A stretch of DNA of 10,128 nt, from NCBI GenBank assembly GCA_038207745.1, contig JBBQZL010000094.1, positions 1 to 10,128 on the forward strand, given 5' to 3'. Origin of the DNA: JBBQZL01 sp038207745. GTDB lineage: Bacteria > Actinomycetota > Thermoleophilia > Solirubrobacterales > 70-9. The translations under genes were made by a program, and so were the position numbers. Below, piece by piece: positions 1-6,201 of the stretch. The notes below the pieces were generated by a model. That model was not told where the DNA came from and did no database searches. It was given only the letters and a program-made list of their open reading frames with translations. The first letter of the stretch is position 1. Every line of letters starts with the position of its first letter.

Positions 1-992
1 ACAACGAGGTCTTCGGCATGCGCTTCAACGGCTGCGACGGCAGCGGCTTCGACATCGATTATGACCAGGACGGGACGGTGGTCCAGTTCAACTTCAGCCA
101 CAACAATGAGGGCGGCTTCATGCTGCTCTGTACCGACGATGAGCCGCGCACAGCCGCGGTCCGCTTCAATCTCAGCCTCGATGACGGCTTCATGTTCAAC
201 ACCTCGCCATGCAAGTCGGCGCCGGGGAATTACAACGGCATCGAGATCTACAACAACACCGTCGTGGCGCCCGATCCGGGCCTTGCATTCCTCGGCAGCC
301 CGACGTCCTCGTTCGTCTCGGGCAACGGACCGCCTCAGATCAACTTCTTCAACAACCTGGTCGTCGCAACCGGCAACGGACGGGGCTTCGATTGTGAGCC
401 CGATTGCCACGACAACCTCTTCTGGGGAATCGCCCCGACAGGAAATGCCTATCTGGTCGCCGATCCGAAATTCGTTGCCGGTGATCATCGCGGCACCCCG
501 GACACTCCCGCCGGATTCAGGCTCGGGGCCCACTCACCGGCGCGCGGCGCGGCGGCGCCGATACCGACTTCCGTCTCGAGTGACTACTTCGGAGCGCCGA
601 TCAAACCCTCGCGTGCACCGAGCATCGGCTTCGATCAATCGCTGCCGCCGGACACGGCCCCGAAGCTGACCGGCTTCCGGCTCGAGCCGAGGCGATTCCG
701 GGCCCGCCCCGGCAGGGGTGCAAGCATCGGCCGACGGGGGTCCAGGCTGCGCTTCCGGCTCGACTCGGCGGCGAAGGTCACCTTCAAGGTGAGCCGGGCG
801 GGACACGGGAAGGGCACGAGAACCCTTGGTTCCTTCACCGTCAGCGGCAGGCGAGGCTCAAATGCCCGCCGTTTCACCGGGCGCCTCCACCACCTCCCGC
901 TCGGCCCCGGCTCGTACCGGCTCGGGGCCGTGGCGCGTAGCGCCGGAGGCAGGAGCGATCAGCGTCACCGGCGCTTCCGGATCATCGGGTAG
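1..992 (+). CDS. Secreted right-handed parallel beta-helix protein with basic Ig-like C-terminal tail, 5' partial
   Basis: The reading frame is open from base 3 to the TAG at 990-992 and has no start with an RBS. The first ATG (18) lies inside beta-helix sequence, so the gene begins before the window and at least 329 residues are visible. The first ~150 residues carry short Asn/Gly-rich rungs (FNFSHNNEGGFML, VRFNLSLDDGFMF, IEIYNNTVV, INFFNNLVV) typical of pectate-lyase-like right-handed beta-helices. A closing segment follows (DPKF, then FRLGAHSPARG and SIGFDQS), which resembles the usual helix end 'DP.F..FRL.PGSPA.D.G..IGA'. The last ~100 residues form an Arg-rich Ig-like beta-sandwich (RLRFRLDSAAKVTFKV, then PLGPGSYRLGAVARSAGGRS, ending RRFRIIG). 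I know such tails from many secreted Solirubrobacterales proteins. Probable role: extracellular polysaccharide binding or cleavage. No catalytic residue can be named, so the enzymatic function is open. Several Cys (GCDGSG, LLCTDD, DCEPDC) suit an exported protein. Confidence 0.8.
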   Translation, partial: NEVFGMRFNGCDGSGFDIDYDQDGTVVQFNFSHNNEGGFMLLCTDDEPRTAAVRFNLSLDDGFMFNTSPCKSAPGNYNGIEIYNNTVVAPDPGLAFLGSPTSSFVSGNGPPQINFFNNLVVATGNGRGFDCEPDCHDNLFWGIAPTGNAYLVADPKFVAGDHRGTPDTPAGFRLGAHSPARGAAAPIPTSVSSDYFGAPIKPSRAPSIGFDQSLPPDTAPKLTGFRLEPRRFRARPGRGASIGRRGSRLRFRLDSAAKVTFKVSRAGHGKGTRTLGSFTVSGRRGSNARRFTGRLHHLPLGPGSYRLGAVARSAGGRSDQRHRRFRIIG

Positions 993-1030
993 ACCGGCCG
1001 GCGACTCCATGACCGATCGGCCGGCCGGTC
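992..1030. terminator. GC-rich hairpin between convergent genes, likely bidirectional terminator
   Basis: GACCGGCCGG (992-1001) is the exact reverse complement of CCGGCCGGTC (1021-1030), giving a 10-bp stem with a 19-nt loop. It begins on the last base of the upstream stop codon and ends 5 bp before the stop codon of the convergent yceI-like gene. There is no T-tract on either side, so termination would not be of the classic intrinsic type. Position and perfect stem support the call; function is inferred. Confidence 0.5.
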
Positions 1031-1035
1031 CGGCG

Positions 1036-1593
1036 TTACCTGTCCTGCCTGATTGCTTCGATTTCGATCGCCAGCTTGACCTTGTCGGCGACGACCATGT
1101 TGCCGCTGCCGAGAGCCGCGTTGAACTTCATCCCGTATGCGGCACGGGAGAGCTCGCCGGTTACTTCGAGCCCAACACGAGTCGCACCTGAGTCGTCGAT
1201 GTCTGTGCCGGTCACCTCGGCCACAAGCGGGATCTCGTTGCTGACGCCACAAATGGTCAGATTTCCGGCGATCTCGAATTCGTTATCGCCGGATGCCCGG
1301 ATCGCGGTCGACTCGAAGCTGATCTCCGGGAACTTCCCGGCCGCGAAGAAGCCGGCCGAGCAGAGATTCTGGTCGCGGACCCTATCTCCGGTGTCCACCG
1401 ACGCGACCCTGACCGTTCCAAACGCCCTGGAAGGCGCGGGGCTTTCGCCGAAGACAAGCGTTCCGTCGAAATCCGAGAAGCGGCCGTGAACCGTCGCAAC
1501 GCCCAGGTGCTTGACCGCAAAGCCGATGCGCGAGTTCGAGACGTCGACGGTCCAAGTCCCCGTTGACGCCAATCTGGAACCCACACCGGGCAC
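1036..1593 (-). CDS. YceI-family protein (lipid-binding beta-barrel)
   Basis: The 185-residue product matches the YceI family along its length. It has the N-terminal strand motif TWTVDVSNSRIGFAVKHLG followed by VATVHGRFSDFDGTL, then SVDTGDRVRDQNL, GFFAAGKFPEISFES, a mid-protein IAGNLTICGVSNEIPL strand pair, LSRAAYGMKFN, and a closing VADKVKLAIEIEA strand. YceI proteins form a lipocalin-like barrel that binds isoprenoid or other amphipathic molecules. There is no signal peptide, so this copy is probably cytoplasmic. I chose the GTG at 1591-1593 because GAGGGGA lies 10 nt upstream and the product then has the usual family length. An in-frame GTG at 1618-1620 would add nine residues. The frame stays open back to 1797 (start codon TTG), but that longer form has no good start. 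It ends with TAA, convergent with the beta-helix gene, and is divergent from murB. The substrate cannot be read from the sequence. Confidence 0.85.
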   Translation of the reverse strand: MPGVGSRLASTGTWTVDVSNSRIGFAVKHLGVATVHGRFSDFDGTLVFGESPAPSRAFGTVRVASVDTGDRVRDQNLCSAGFFAAGKFPEISFESTAIRASGDNEFEIAGNLTICGVSNEIPLVAEVTGTDIDDSGATRVGLEVTGELSRAAYGMKFNAALGSGNMVVADKVKLAIEIEAIRQDR

Positions 1594-1603
1594 CTCGCTC
1601 AAT

Positions 1604-1610
1604 TCCCCTC
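1604..1610 (-). promoter_or_regulatory. Ribosome binding site deciding the yceI-like start
   Basis: GAGGGGA on the minus strand lies 10 nt before the GTG at 1591-1593. It is the only purine-rich SD-like stretch near any candidate start of this gene, which is why the shorter form is preferred. Confidence 0.5.
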
Positions 1611-1705
1611 GATCCTTCACCAGATGGGTTTCTCGCGGAAACAATAACAACAGCCGCACCCTGCCTGGGCACTCGAAAAGTGACGCGACGTGGCGGGTGG
1701 CGAAG

Positions 1706-1734
1706 TTCTCAACCGCGACTGAGTCGGGTAGATT
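1706..1734 (+). promoter_or_regulatory. Possible sigma-70-type promoter for murB
   Basis: TTCTCA (1706-1711) and TAGATT (1729-1734) are separated by 17 bp, each matching four of six consensus bases. This would give a transcript starting near 1741, about 26 nt before the murB ATG. The gap between the yceI-like start (1593) and murB (1767) is 173 bp, so it should hold the promoters of both divergent genes. I could not assign one for the minus strand. Such matches arise by chance, so this is tentative. Confidence 0.3.
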
Positions 1735-1766
1735 GACCGTCCAGCTCCCATCCGGCTGATCAAACG

Positions 1767-2855
1767 ATGCCGGGGATTCAATTGCCTTTGACCACAAGCC
1801 TCTCGGAGTTCACCTCGCTGCGCCTCGGCGGGCCACCCCGCGACCTGATCGAGGTTTGCGGCGAAGATGAGGCGATCGAGGCGGCGCGTCAGGCCGATCG
1901 CGATGGAATACCGCTGCTGGTGCTCGGCGGTGGCAGCAACGTGGTGATCTCCGACGACGGCTTCCCGGGCACCGTGATGCGGATGCGCGAAACCGGGGTC
2001 GAATACAGCGACAGCGAAGCAGACGTGGTGCTGACGGCCAGGTCCGGTGAGCCCTGGGACGACCTCGTCGGGAAATGCGCCGGCGTGGGCCTGTCCGGCG
2101 TAGAGTGCCTGTCCGGCATCCCCGGCCTCGTTGGAGCGGCGCCGATCCAGAACATCGGCGCCTATGGCCAGGATGTCTCGCAATCGATCGTCTCGGTTCA
2201 CGTTTACGACCGGGTCGATGCCCTGGTTCGCGATCTCGGCCCGGGCGAGTGTGGATTCGGCTATCGCGACAGCGGCTTCAAGCGCTCCCCGGGTCGCTTC
2301 CTGATCCTCGCGGTCAGCCTCCGGCTCTCGCGATCGTGGCTCTCCGGCCCGATCCTCTACCCGCAGCTTGCGGAGACCCTCGGCCTTACGATCGGCGAGA
2401 GTGCGCCGCTTGAGGACGTGCGCTCCGCGGTGCTCGCGTTGAGGGGAAGAAAGGGTCTCCTCACAGGACCCGAAGGAGAAGCGATGGCTTCGGCCGGCTC
2501 GTTCTTCACCAACCCGGTGCTGGAGGCCGATGCGGCCGAGAAGTTGAGGATGAAGGTGCGCGAAAGTCTTGGCGACAGTGCCGAGCCGCCGCTTTATCCT
2601 CAGGCCGACGGCACGGTCAAGGCCTCTGCAGCCTGGCTGATCGAGCGGGCGGGCTTTGACCGCGGCTTCGGTGACCCGGACGGCATCGCAATCTCGCCGC
2701 TGCACACCCTGGTGTTGACCAACCGAGGCCGAGGTAGCACCCGCGAGCTTCTTGCCCTCGCCCACGAGATCGCCGATGGCGTCTCAAACCGCTTCGGCGT
2801 CAAACTTCACCCCGAGCCGGTGTTGGTGGGCGTCGAATGGGAGGCTTCGGGCTGA
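1767..2855 (+). CDS. murB: UDP-N-acetylenolpyruvoylglucosamine reductase (MurB), type I
   Basis: This FAD-dependent cytoplasmic enzyme reduces UDP-GlcNAc-enolpyruvate to UDP-MurNAc with NADPH, the second committed step of peptidoglycan synthesis. The 362 residues show the whole family signature: FTSLRLGGP at 15-23, the FAD-binding GGGSNVVISDDGF at 54-66, LSGIPGLVGAAPIQNIGAYG at 115-134 and CGFGYRDSGFK at 162-172. The catalytic Arg is 167, the Ser proton donor is S245 in GSFFTNP, and the C-terminal Glu is E350 in LHPEPVLVG. Tyr198 in ILYPQL matches the substrate-binding Tyr of the E. coli-type (type I) enzymes, which carry an extra segment missing from type II. Length agrees with actinobacterial MurB. 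The ATG at 1767 has no clear Shine-Dalgarno sequence, but it places the conserved LPLT..TSLRLGG motif at the N-terminus as in homologues. The gene stands alone here, not in a division and cell-wall (dcw) cluster. Confidence 0.96.
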   Translation: MPGIQLPLTTSLSEFTSLRLGGPPRDLIEVCGEDEAIEAARQADRDGIPLLVLGGGSNVVISDDGFPGTVMRMRETGVEYSDSEADVVLTARSGEPWDDLVGKCAGVGLSGVECLSGIPGLVGAAPIQNIGAYGQDVSQSIVSVHVYDRVDALVRDLGPGECGFGYRDSGFKRSPGRFLILAVSLRLSRSWLSGPILYPQLAETLGLTIGESAPLEDVRSAVLALRGRKGLLTGPEGEAMASAGSFFTNPVLEADAAEKLRMKVRESLGDSAEPPLYPQADGTVKASAAWLIERAGFDRGFGDPDGIAISPLHTLVLTNRGRGSTRELLALAHEIADGVSNRFGVKLHPEPVLVGVEWEASG

Positions 2856-2879
2856 ACTCCCGGGGGGCGGTGGCGCGAG

Positions 2880-2899
2880 GTCCCGCCGGCGACCGGGAC
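2880..2899 (+). terminator. Weak GC hairpin downstream of murB
   Basis: GTCCCG (2880-2885) pairs with CGGGAC (2894-2899) around an 8-nt loop, 25 bp after the murB stop. There is no T-tract. The rest of the 200-bp gap to the next gene (2856-3055) shows no gene I can support. Confidence 0.25.
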
Positions 2900-2940
2900 G
2901 AGCGGGTCCTAAGGCTGTGCGGCCTTTGGAGGCAGGTCCG

Positions 2941-2968
2941 ATGACGCCTCGATCCATCCTCGTACAAG
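2941..2968 (+). promoter_or_regulatory. Possible promoter upstream of the secreted hydrolase
   Basis: ATGACG (2941-2946) and TACAAG (2963-2968) are spaced by 16 bp, each matching four of six sigma-70 consensus bases. This leaves a leader of about 80 nt before the ATG at 3056. It is a weak pattern match only. Confidence 0.22.
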
Positions 2969-3055
2969 AACCGGGAGCAGCCGTCGTCTAAGCTTCTGGC
3001 CAGGGAGCCAGGGCCGCGGGGGCCGGGGCCACGGAGTAGTCATTAGGGGGAGCAG

Positions 3056-4999
3056 ATGTCATTTCGCCGATTCTTCATTGCCTTCACCTGCGCAGCCATC
3101 GGGGCCTTTGCGGTTGCCGCGCCCGCCTCGGCCGCGATCGGCGACGTTCAGACGCCCACCATCACCGGCCCGATCGCGAACACCGCGACATCGCACCCGT
3201 TCCAGGCGACCGACATCGACCTCTCGAAGTACGGCTACGAGGAGCAGGAGTACTACCTCGAGGGAAACGCCTACGCCTACGACACTTCGGGTTCCCTGAC
3301 GACCGCGACCAAGATCACGACAGGCGGCCCGCTCAACGACGGACTGCATCCCTATAAGACGCGGATCACAGTGCGGCGCCCGATCAACCCCGCCGACTAC
3401 AACGGCACGACGATCGCCGAGTGGAACAACGTCACCGCGCAGTTCGACCTCGAGGCCAACTGGTTCGGGGATCCCCTCTACCTCCTCAAGCACGGCTACG
3501 TGTGGGTCGGCGTCTCGGCGCAGGGGGTCGGCGTCAACGCTCTGAAGGGCTGGAATCCGGACAGGTACGGCGACCTCAACGTCAACGACAGCGGTGCAGT
3601 GACGGGAGATGCCCTCTCCTACGAGATCTACTCCGCCGCGATCAAGGCTCTGCGAGGCCAGGGCACCGGCACCAATCCGCTTGCCGGTTTCGGACCACAG
3701 ACCGTGATCGCCTCGGGCGAGTCCCAGTCGGGCAGCCGCCTCTCGATCTACTACAACGCGATCCAGCCGCTGCATGAGGTTGCCGATGCTTTCCTGCTCA
3801 CGGTCTCAAACGGTCCGGTGCGGACAGATCGGCCGGAGAAGGTGGTGCGGGTGGTCACCGAGACCGAGAATCAGAAGACCCTTCCCGAGGTCGACACAAA
3901 CACGCTCCGGCATTGGGAGGTCGCTGCCGGGTCTCACCTGCCCGAATTGGCATACAGGAACTTCACCGCGCCGGTGGAGCGTGACCTGCCTGCGTTTGCC
4001 CCGCTTGTCGCCAACTGCGACAAGACCCCTCTCTCGCGTGTGCAGTGGCCGTATGTGGTCAACTCCGCGATCGACGGCCTGGTCAGGTGGACACACGGGG
4101 GAGCGGCGCCGCCGACGGCACCGCGCGGAACCTACGCGGCTCCAAACACGCTGGTCCGGAACTCGCTGGGGATAGCCGAGGGCGGGATCCGACTCCCCGA
4201 GGTGACGACACCGGTTGCAGTAAACACCGGCTCCAACACGGCCACGCCGGGAGGCGCACTGTTCTCACTCTTCTGCCCGCTGCTCGGGTCCAACACGATT
4301 TTGCCCCAGAACACGATCAACGGTCTCTACGCGGACTTTGGCGACTACACAAGCAAGGTCAGGGCCGCCGCGAAGACCGTCTCGGGACAGGGCTTTGTCC
4401 TCCCGGAGGATGTTTCCCGCCTCGTCGATGCGGCAAGGAAGTTCCCCCAGATCCGCCCGACCGCTCCGGCGTTCAAGGGCAGCAGGCGAACACGTGGCGC
4501 ATTGAAGATCTCCTGGGTCGGCACCCGGGCGGCGGCCACGAAGTTCCAGCTCCGGCACGCCAGGGCAACCGGAAAATCCTGGTCGAAGGTCCGCAGGGCG
4601 AGCGCTCTGGTGAAGCCGGCGTTCAGGTTCAGCAACAAGTTCCCGGAAAGGGACGGCACCTGGCGCTACCGGGTACGCAGCATCACCAAGGTGCCTGCAA
4701 CACCGATCGCTGCCGCGTATGTGGTGACCACCCCCTGGTCTGACGCCGGGACCCGCGCCACCGTTGACGGGACGAAGCCGAAGCTGAAGATCAGCTGCCC
4801 GAAAAAGGCCAGGCTGGGCAGCAAGGCATTCGCCAGGATCAAGGCGAGCGACGCGGGCACGGGCCTTCGGAAGAAACCGAAGAGAAGGGTCAGGATCCGG
4901 ACCGGCAGGCTCGGCAGTACGACGATCCGCCGGACGGTCTCCGACAAGCTCGGCAACAAGCGCAGTGGCCGTTGCGTCGTCCATGTGATCGCGCGATAG
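3056..4999 (+). CDS. Secreted alpha/beta hydrolase (Abhydrolase_10-like) with two C-terminal Ig-like modules
   Basis: The 647-residue protein starts at an ATG 3 nt after AGGGGGAG (3045-3052). Residues 1-26 are a signal peptide (basic SFRR, hydrophobic core, ASA-A cleavage site). Residues ~30-465 resemble the 'alpha/beta hydrolase domain' proteins of the Abhydrolase_10 type (PF20091): ITVRRPINPADYNGTTIAEW, then a nucleophile elbow ASGESQSGSRLSIYYNAI with Ser223 in G-E-S-Q-S rather than the usual G-x-S-x-G. The conserved HWEVAAGSH (286-294) probably supplies the catalytic His. Family members are esterase-like enzymes of mostly unknown substrate. After ~473 the protein turns basic and beta-rich: an Fn3/Ig-like module (~476-565: KISWVGT, KFQLRHARATGKSW, GTWRYRVRS) and a second one (571-647: KPKLKISCPKKARLGSKA to CVVHVIAR). 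These tails probably hold the enzyme near the cell wall. A 48-bp gap separates it from the small membrane gene. The hydrolase class is firm; the substrate is unknown. Confidence 0.85.
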   Translation: MSFRRFFIAFTCAAIGAFAVAAPASAAIGDVQTPTITGPIANTATSHPFQATDIDLSKYGYEEQEYYLEGNAYAYDTSGSLTTATKITTGGPLNDGLHPYKTRITVRRPINPADYNGTTIAEWNNVTAQFDLEANWFGDPLYLLKHGYVWVGVSAQGVGVNALKGWNPDRYGDLNVNDSGAVTGDALSYEIYSAAIKALRGQGTGTNPLAGFGPQTVIASGESQSGSRLSIYYNAIQPLHEVADAFLLTVSNGPVRTDRPEKVVRVVTETENQKTLPEVDTNTLRHWEVAAGSHLPELAYRNFTAPVERDLPAFAPLVANCDKTPLSRVQWPYVVNSAIDGLVRWTHGGAAPPTAPRGTYAAPNTLVRNSLGIAEGGIRLPEVTTPVAVNTGSNTATPGGALFSLFCPLLGSNTILPQNTINGLYADFGDYTSKVRAAAKTVSGQGFVLPEDVSRLVDAARKFPQIRPTAPAFKGSRRTRGALKISWVGTRAAATKFQLRHARATGKSWSKVRRASALVKPAFRFSNKFPERDGTWRYRVRSITKVPATPIAAAYVVTTPWSDAGTRATVDGTKPKLKISCPKKARLGSKAFARIKASDAGTGLRKKPKRRVRIRTGRLGSTTIRRTVSDKLGNKRSGRCVVHVIAR

Positions 5000-5035
5000 C
5001 CGGCCGATGACAGACAAGAAGCTTCGCGCGACTGC

Positions 5036-5041
5036 AATAGT
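5036..5041 (+). promoter_or_regulatory. Possible extended -10 element for a leaderless small gene
   Basis: TGC-AATAGT (5033-5041) resembles an extended -10 box (TGn-TATAAT, four of six hexamer bases) and ends 6 nt before the ATG at 5048. That spacing would place the transcript start on the start codon itself. No Shine-Dalgarno sequence and no good -35 box are visible. Leaderless transcripts are common in Actinobacteria, but this is only a hint. Confidence 0.2.
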
Positions 5042-5047
5042 GACGCC

Positions 5048-5221
5048 ATGAACAATCACGTGGAGACAGAGGAAGAGATTCAGGAAGAGATGGCGGAGCT
5101 CGGGGTCAGCAATGACGAGACCGGGCCGCCAAAGCTGTTTCTCTCATCTGGGCTGGTCAAGGTTGTCGCAGCGGTCTGCGTCGTGCTGCTTGTGGTGGGC
5201 CTGATCACCCTTGTTTTCTGA
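5048..5221 (+). CDS. Small tail-anchored membrane protein, 57 residues, unknown function
   Basis: ATG (5048-5050) to TGA (5219-5221) encodes 57 residues. The first ~30 are very acidic (VETEEEIQEEMAELG, then SNDETGPPK) and probably helical at the start. Residues ~35-57 (GLVKVVAAVCVVLLVVGLITLVF) form one clean transmembrane helix that ends the protein. This is the layout of a C-tail-anchored membrane protein with an acidic, presumably cytoplasmic, head. The reading frame is credible because hydrophobic and charged parts are sharply separated and the stop comes directly after the helix. The gene lies 48 bp after the secreted hydrolase on the same strand, perhaps co-transcribed, and ends at a hairpin facing a convergent gene. 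No SD is visible. I do not recognise the family. Confidence 0.62.
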   Translation: MNNHVETEEEIQEEMAELGVSNDETGPPKLFLSSGLVKVVAAVCVVLLVVGLITLVF

Positions 5222-5252
5222 GGCCCGCCCGGGTCGCGTGCGGGAGGCTCAG
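5218..5252. terminator. Two-part hairpin between convergent genes, likely bidirectional terminator
   Basis: CTGAG (5218-5222) pairs with CTCAG (5248-5252). Inside it, CCCGC (5224-5228) pairs with GCGGG (5240-5244), leaving a G/AGG internal bulge and an 11-nt loop. It overlaps the stop codon of the small membrane gene and ends 12 bp before the stop codon of the convergent exported-protein gene. On the minus strand the hairpin is followed by AGAAAAC and there is no T-run either way. Function is inferred from position. Confidence 0.45.
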
Positions 5253-5263
5253 ATACCGGTGAT

Positions 5264-6001
5264 TCAGCGGTAGCGCTGGTAGACGCACTTGAGGCCGTCG
5301 CGGACGATCGTCGCGACGCCGGGGGCCTTGAGGACGAGCGCCCTGTGGAGCTTGTGCGTCTTGTACTTCCAGCCCTCTGGAAGCCCCATCAGCGGGTTCC
5401 GGTCGATTCTGTTGAGTCCTCTTTCAGTCAGATCAGGATCGACATTGTTGGTGTACGCCTGCATCACGTAGTGGTGGCCGGAGGGTGAGATCAGCTCACG
5501 CAGGGTCCTGCCCTTCCTGTAGACCCAGACGGTGTCGCGATTGACCTGCATCTCGGAAAAGGTCGGCGGCGAGAGCGTGGTGGTGGTGAGGGTCGCAACC
5601 TGGCGCATGTTGATCCCGCCGAGGTTGTGTGGCGCACCCGGCTTTGCCCCCTTGATGGAGTCCAGAACCCAGCGGCGTGGTCCGTTCGGTGCAACCGCGA
5701 TGGCGCCCTCACTGACCTTGAGCGCGTCGAAGTCGATCGCGTTCCACTTGCCGGGGGGACAGGAGTTGAGCCCGATCGTGTTGAAGACGGTGACCAGAAA
5801 ATCGGGGGGTGTGGGCTGATGGACGGTGAGGATCTCGCAGTAGCGCTTGTTGTAGAGGCCCTTGAGGACCGGAGCTCCCTTATGCGGCTTTGCGATCGAG
5901 GCCGCAGGCAGAACAAGCAGAGCCACGGCTGCCAGAGCCACACCAAGGACGATTCGCCGGGACGGATTGCGCGCGCTGTTCATTTTCAGATCTCTCGTCA
6001 T
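5264..6001 (-). CDS. Exported protein of unknown function, 245 residues
   Basis: I chose the ATG at 5999-6001 because AGAAGGA lies 8 nt upstream. An in-frame ATG 18 bp downstream (5981-5983) would also keep the signal peptide; the open frame up to 6061 lacks a good start. Residues 1-37 form a signal peptide with a basic stretch (ARNPSRR), a hydrophobic core (IVLGVALAAVALLVLP) and a likely cleavage after SIA (A37). The mature part has three Cys (55, 81, 239) and several blocks that look conserved: YNKRYCEILTVHQ, FNTIGLNSCPPGKWNAID, APNGPRRWVLDSIKG, GGINMRQVATL, GHHYVMQAY and LMGLPEGWKYKTHKL. From memory, similar blocks (LN.CP...W, NGPR.W.LD, VMQ.Y, LP.GW.Y) occur in uncharacterised exported proteins of other bacteria, so this is probably a real conserved family. 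I cannot give it a name or activity. It is convergent with the small membrane gene. Confidence 0.8.
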   Translation of the reverse strand: MTRDLKMNSARNPSRRIVLGVALAAVALLVLPAASIAKPHKGAPVLKGLYNKRYCEILTVHQPTPPDFLVTVFNTIGLNSCPPGKWNAIDFDALKVSEGAIAVAPNGPRRWVLDSIKGAKPGAPHNLGGINMRQVATLTTTTLSPPTFSEMQVNRDTVWVYRKGRTLRELISPSGHHYVMQAYTNNVDPDLTERGLNRIDRNPLMGLPEGWKYKTHKLHRALVLKAPGVATIVRDGLKCVYQRYR

Positions 6002-6009
6002 GGGTCTTT

Positions 6010-6016
6010 TCCTTCT
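6010..6016 (-). promoter_or_regulatory. Ribosome binding site deciding the start of the exported protein
   Basis: AGAAGGA on the minus strand lies 8 nt before the ATG at 5999-6001, the best SD of the candidate starts. It sets the signal peptide start at MTRDLK. Confidence 0.6.
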
Positions 6017-6062
6017 GCTCAGCCGACACCCGGCAGACGCTGGAGTTGCGGTGGCCCGCAAT

Positions 6063-6149
6063 CTATCGGGTGATCTTGAACTTCACGTTGCGCGGCTTGC
6101 CGCGGTTGCCATACCGACCGGTCGCGGCGTTCGCGGCCCGGCACTTTCG
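6063..6149 (-). pseudogene. Possible remnant C-terminus of an Ig-tailed secreted protein
   Basis: On the minus strand, after an in-frame TGA, 28 codons run to a TAG at 6063-6065. They encode a peptide that begins RKCRAANAATGRYGN and ends PRNVKFKITR. The pattern (Cys, NAAT/NA-G turn, basic linker, closing VKFKI strand) looks like the last strands of the Ig-like tails that end the two large secreted proteins in this window (…RRFRIIG and …CVVHVIAR). No start codon or upstream coding extension in this frame survives, so if real it is a truncated leftover. It lies between the carbonic anhydrase and the exported protein gene, on their strand. A chance resemblance in GC-rich DNA remains possible. 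Confidence 0.35.
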
Positions 6150-6201
6150 TCATCGATTCACGAACAGAATGGACAATCGGCCACGGGACAAGTATCCCGA
6201 G

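Noticed and set aside
826..1191. 121-residue plus-strand open frame bridging the first two genes
   Set aside because: It runs through the tail of the beta-helix gene, the terminator hairpin and antisense into yceI; no RBS or domain.
1617..2765. 382-residue minus-strand open frame opposite murB
   Set aside because: It lies antisense to a full, motif-complete murB, has Arg/Gly/Ala-rich low-quality sequence with no domain, and is explained by GC-rich third positions.
2752..2991. 79-residue plus-strand open frame over the murB end and the following gap
   Set aside because: It is a frame shadow of murB continuing by chance; the sequence is Arg/Gly/Pro-rich and there is no RBS.
4265..5059. 264-residue minus-strand open frame
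   Set aside because: It is antisense to the hydrolase C-terminal modules and to the small membrane gene, with typical shadow composition.
6002..6061. Upstream extension of the exported protein (start near 6061)
   Set aside because: It would put 20 polar residues before the signal peptide, and a good RBS precedes the ATG at 6001.
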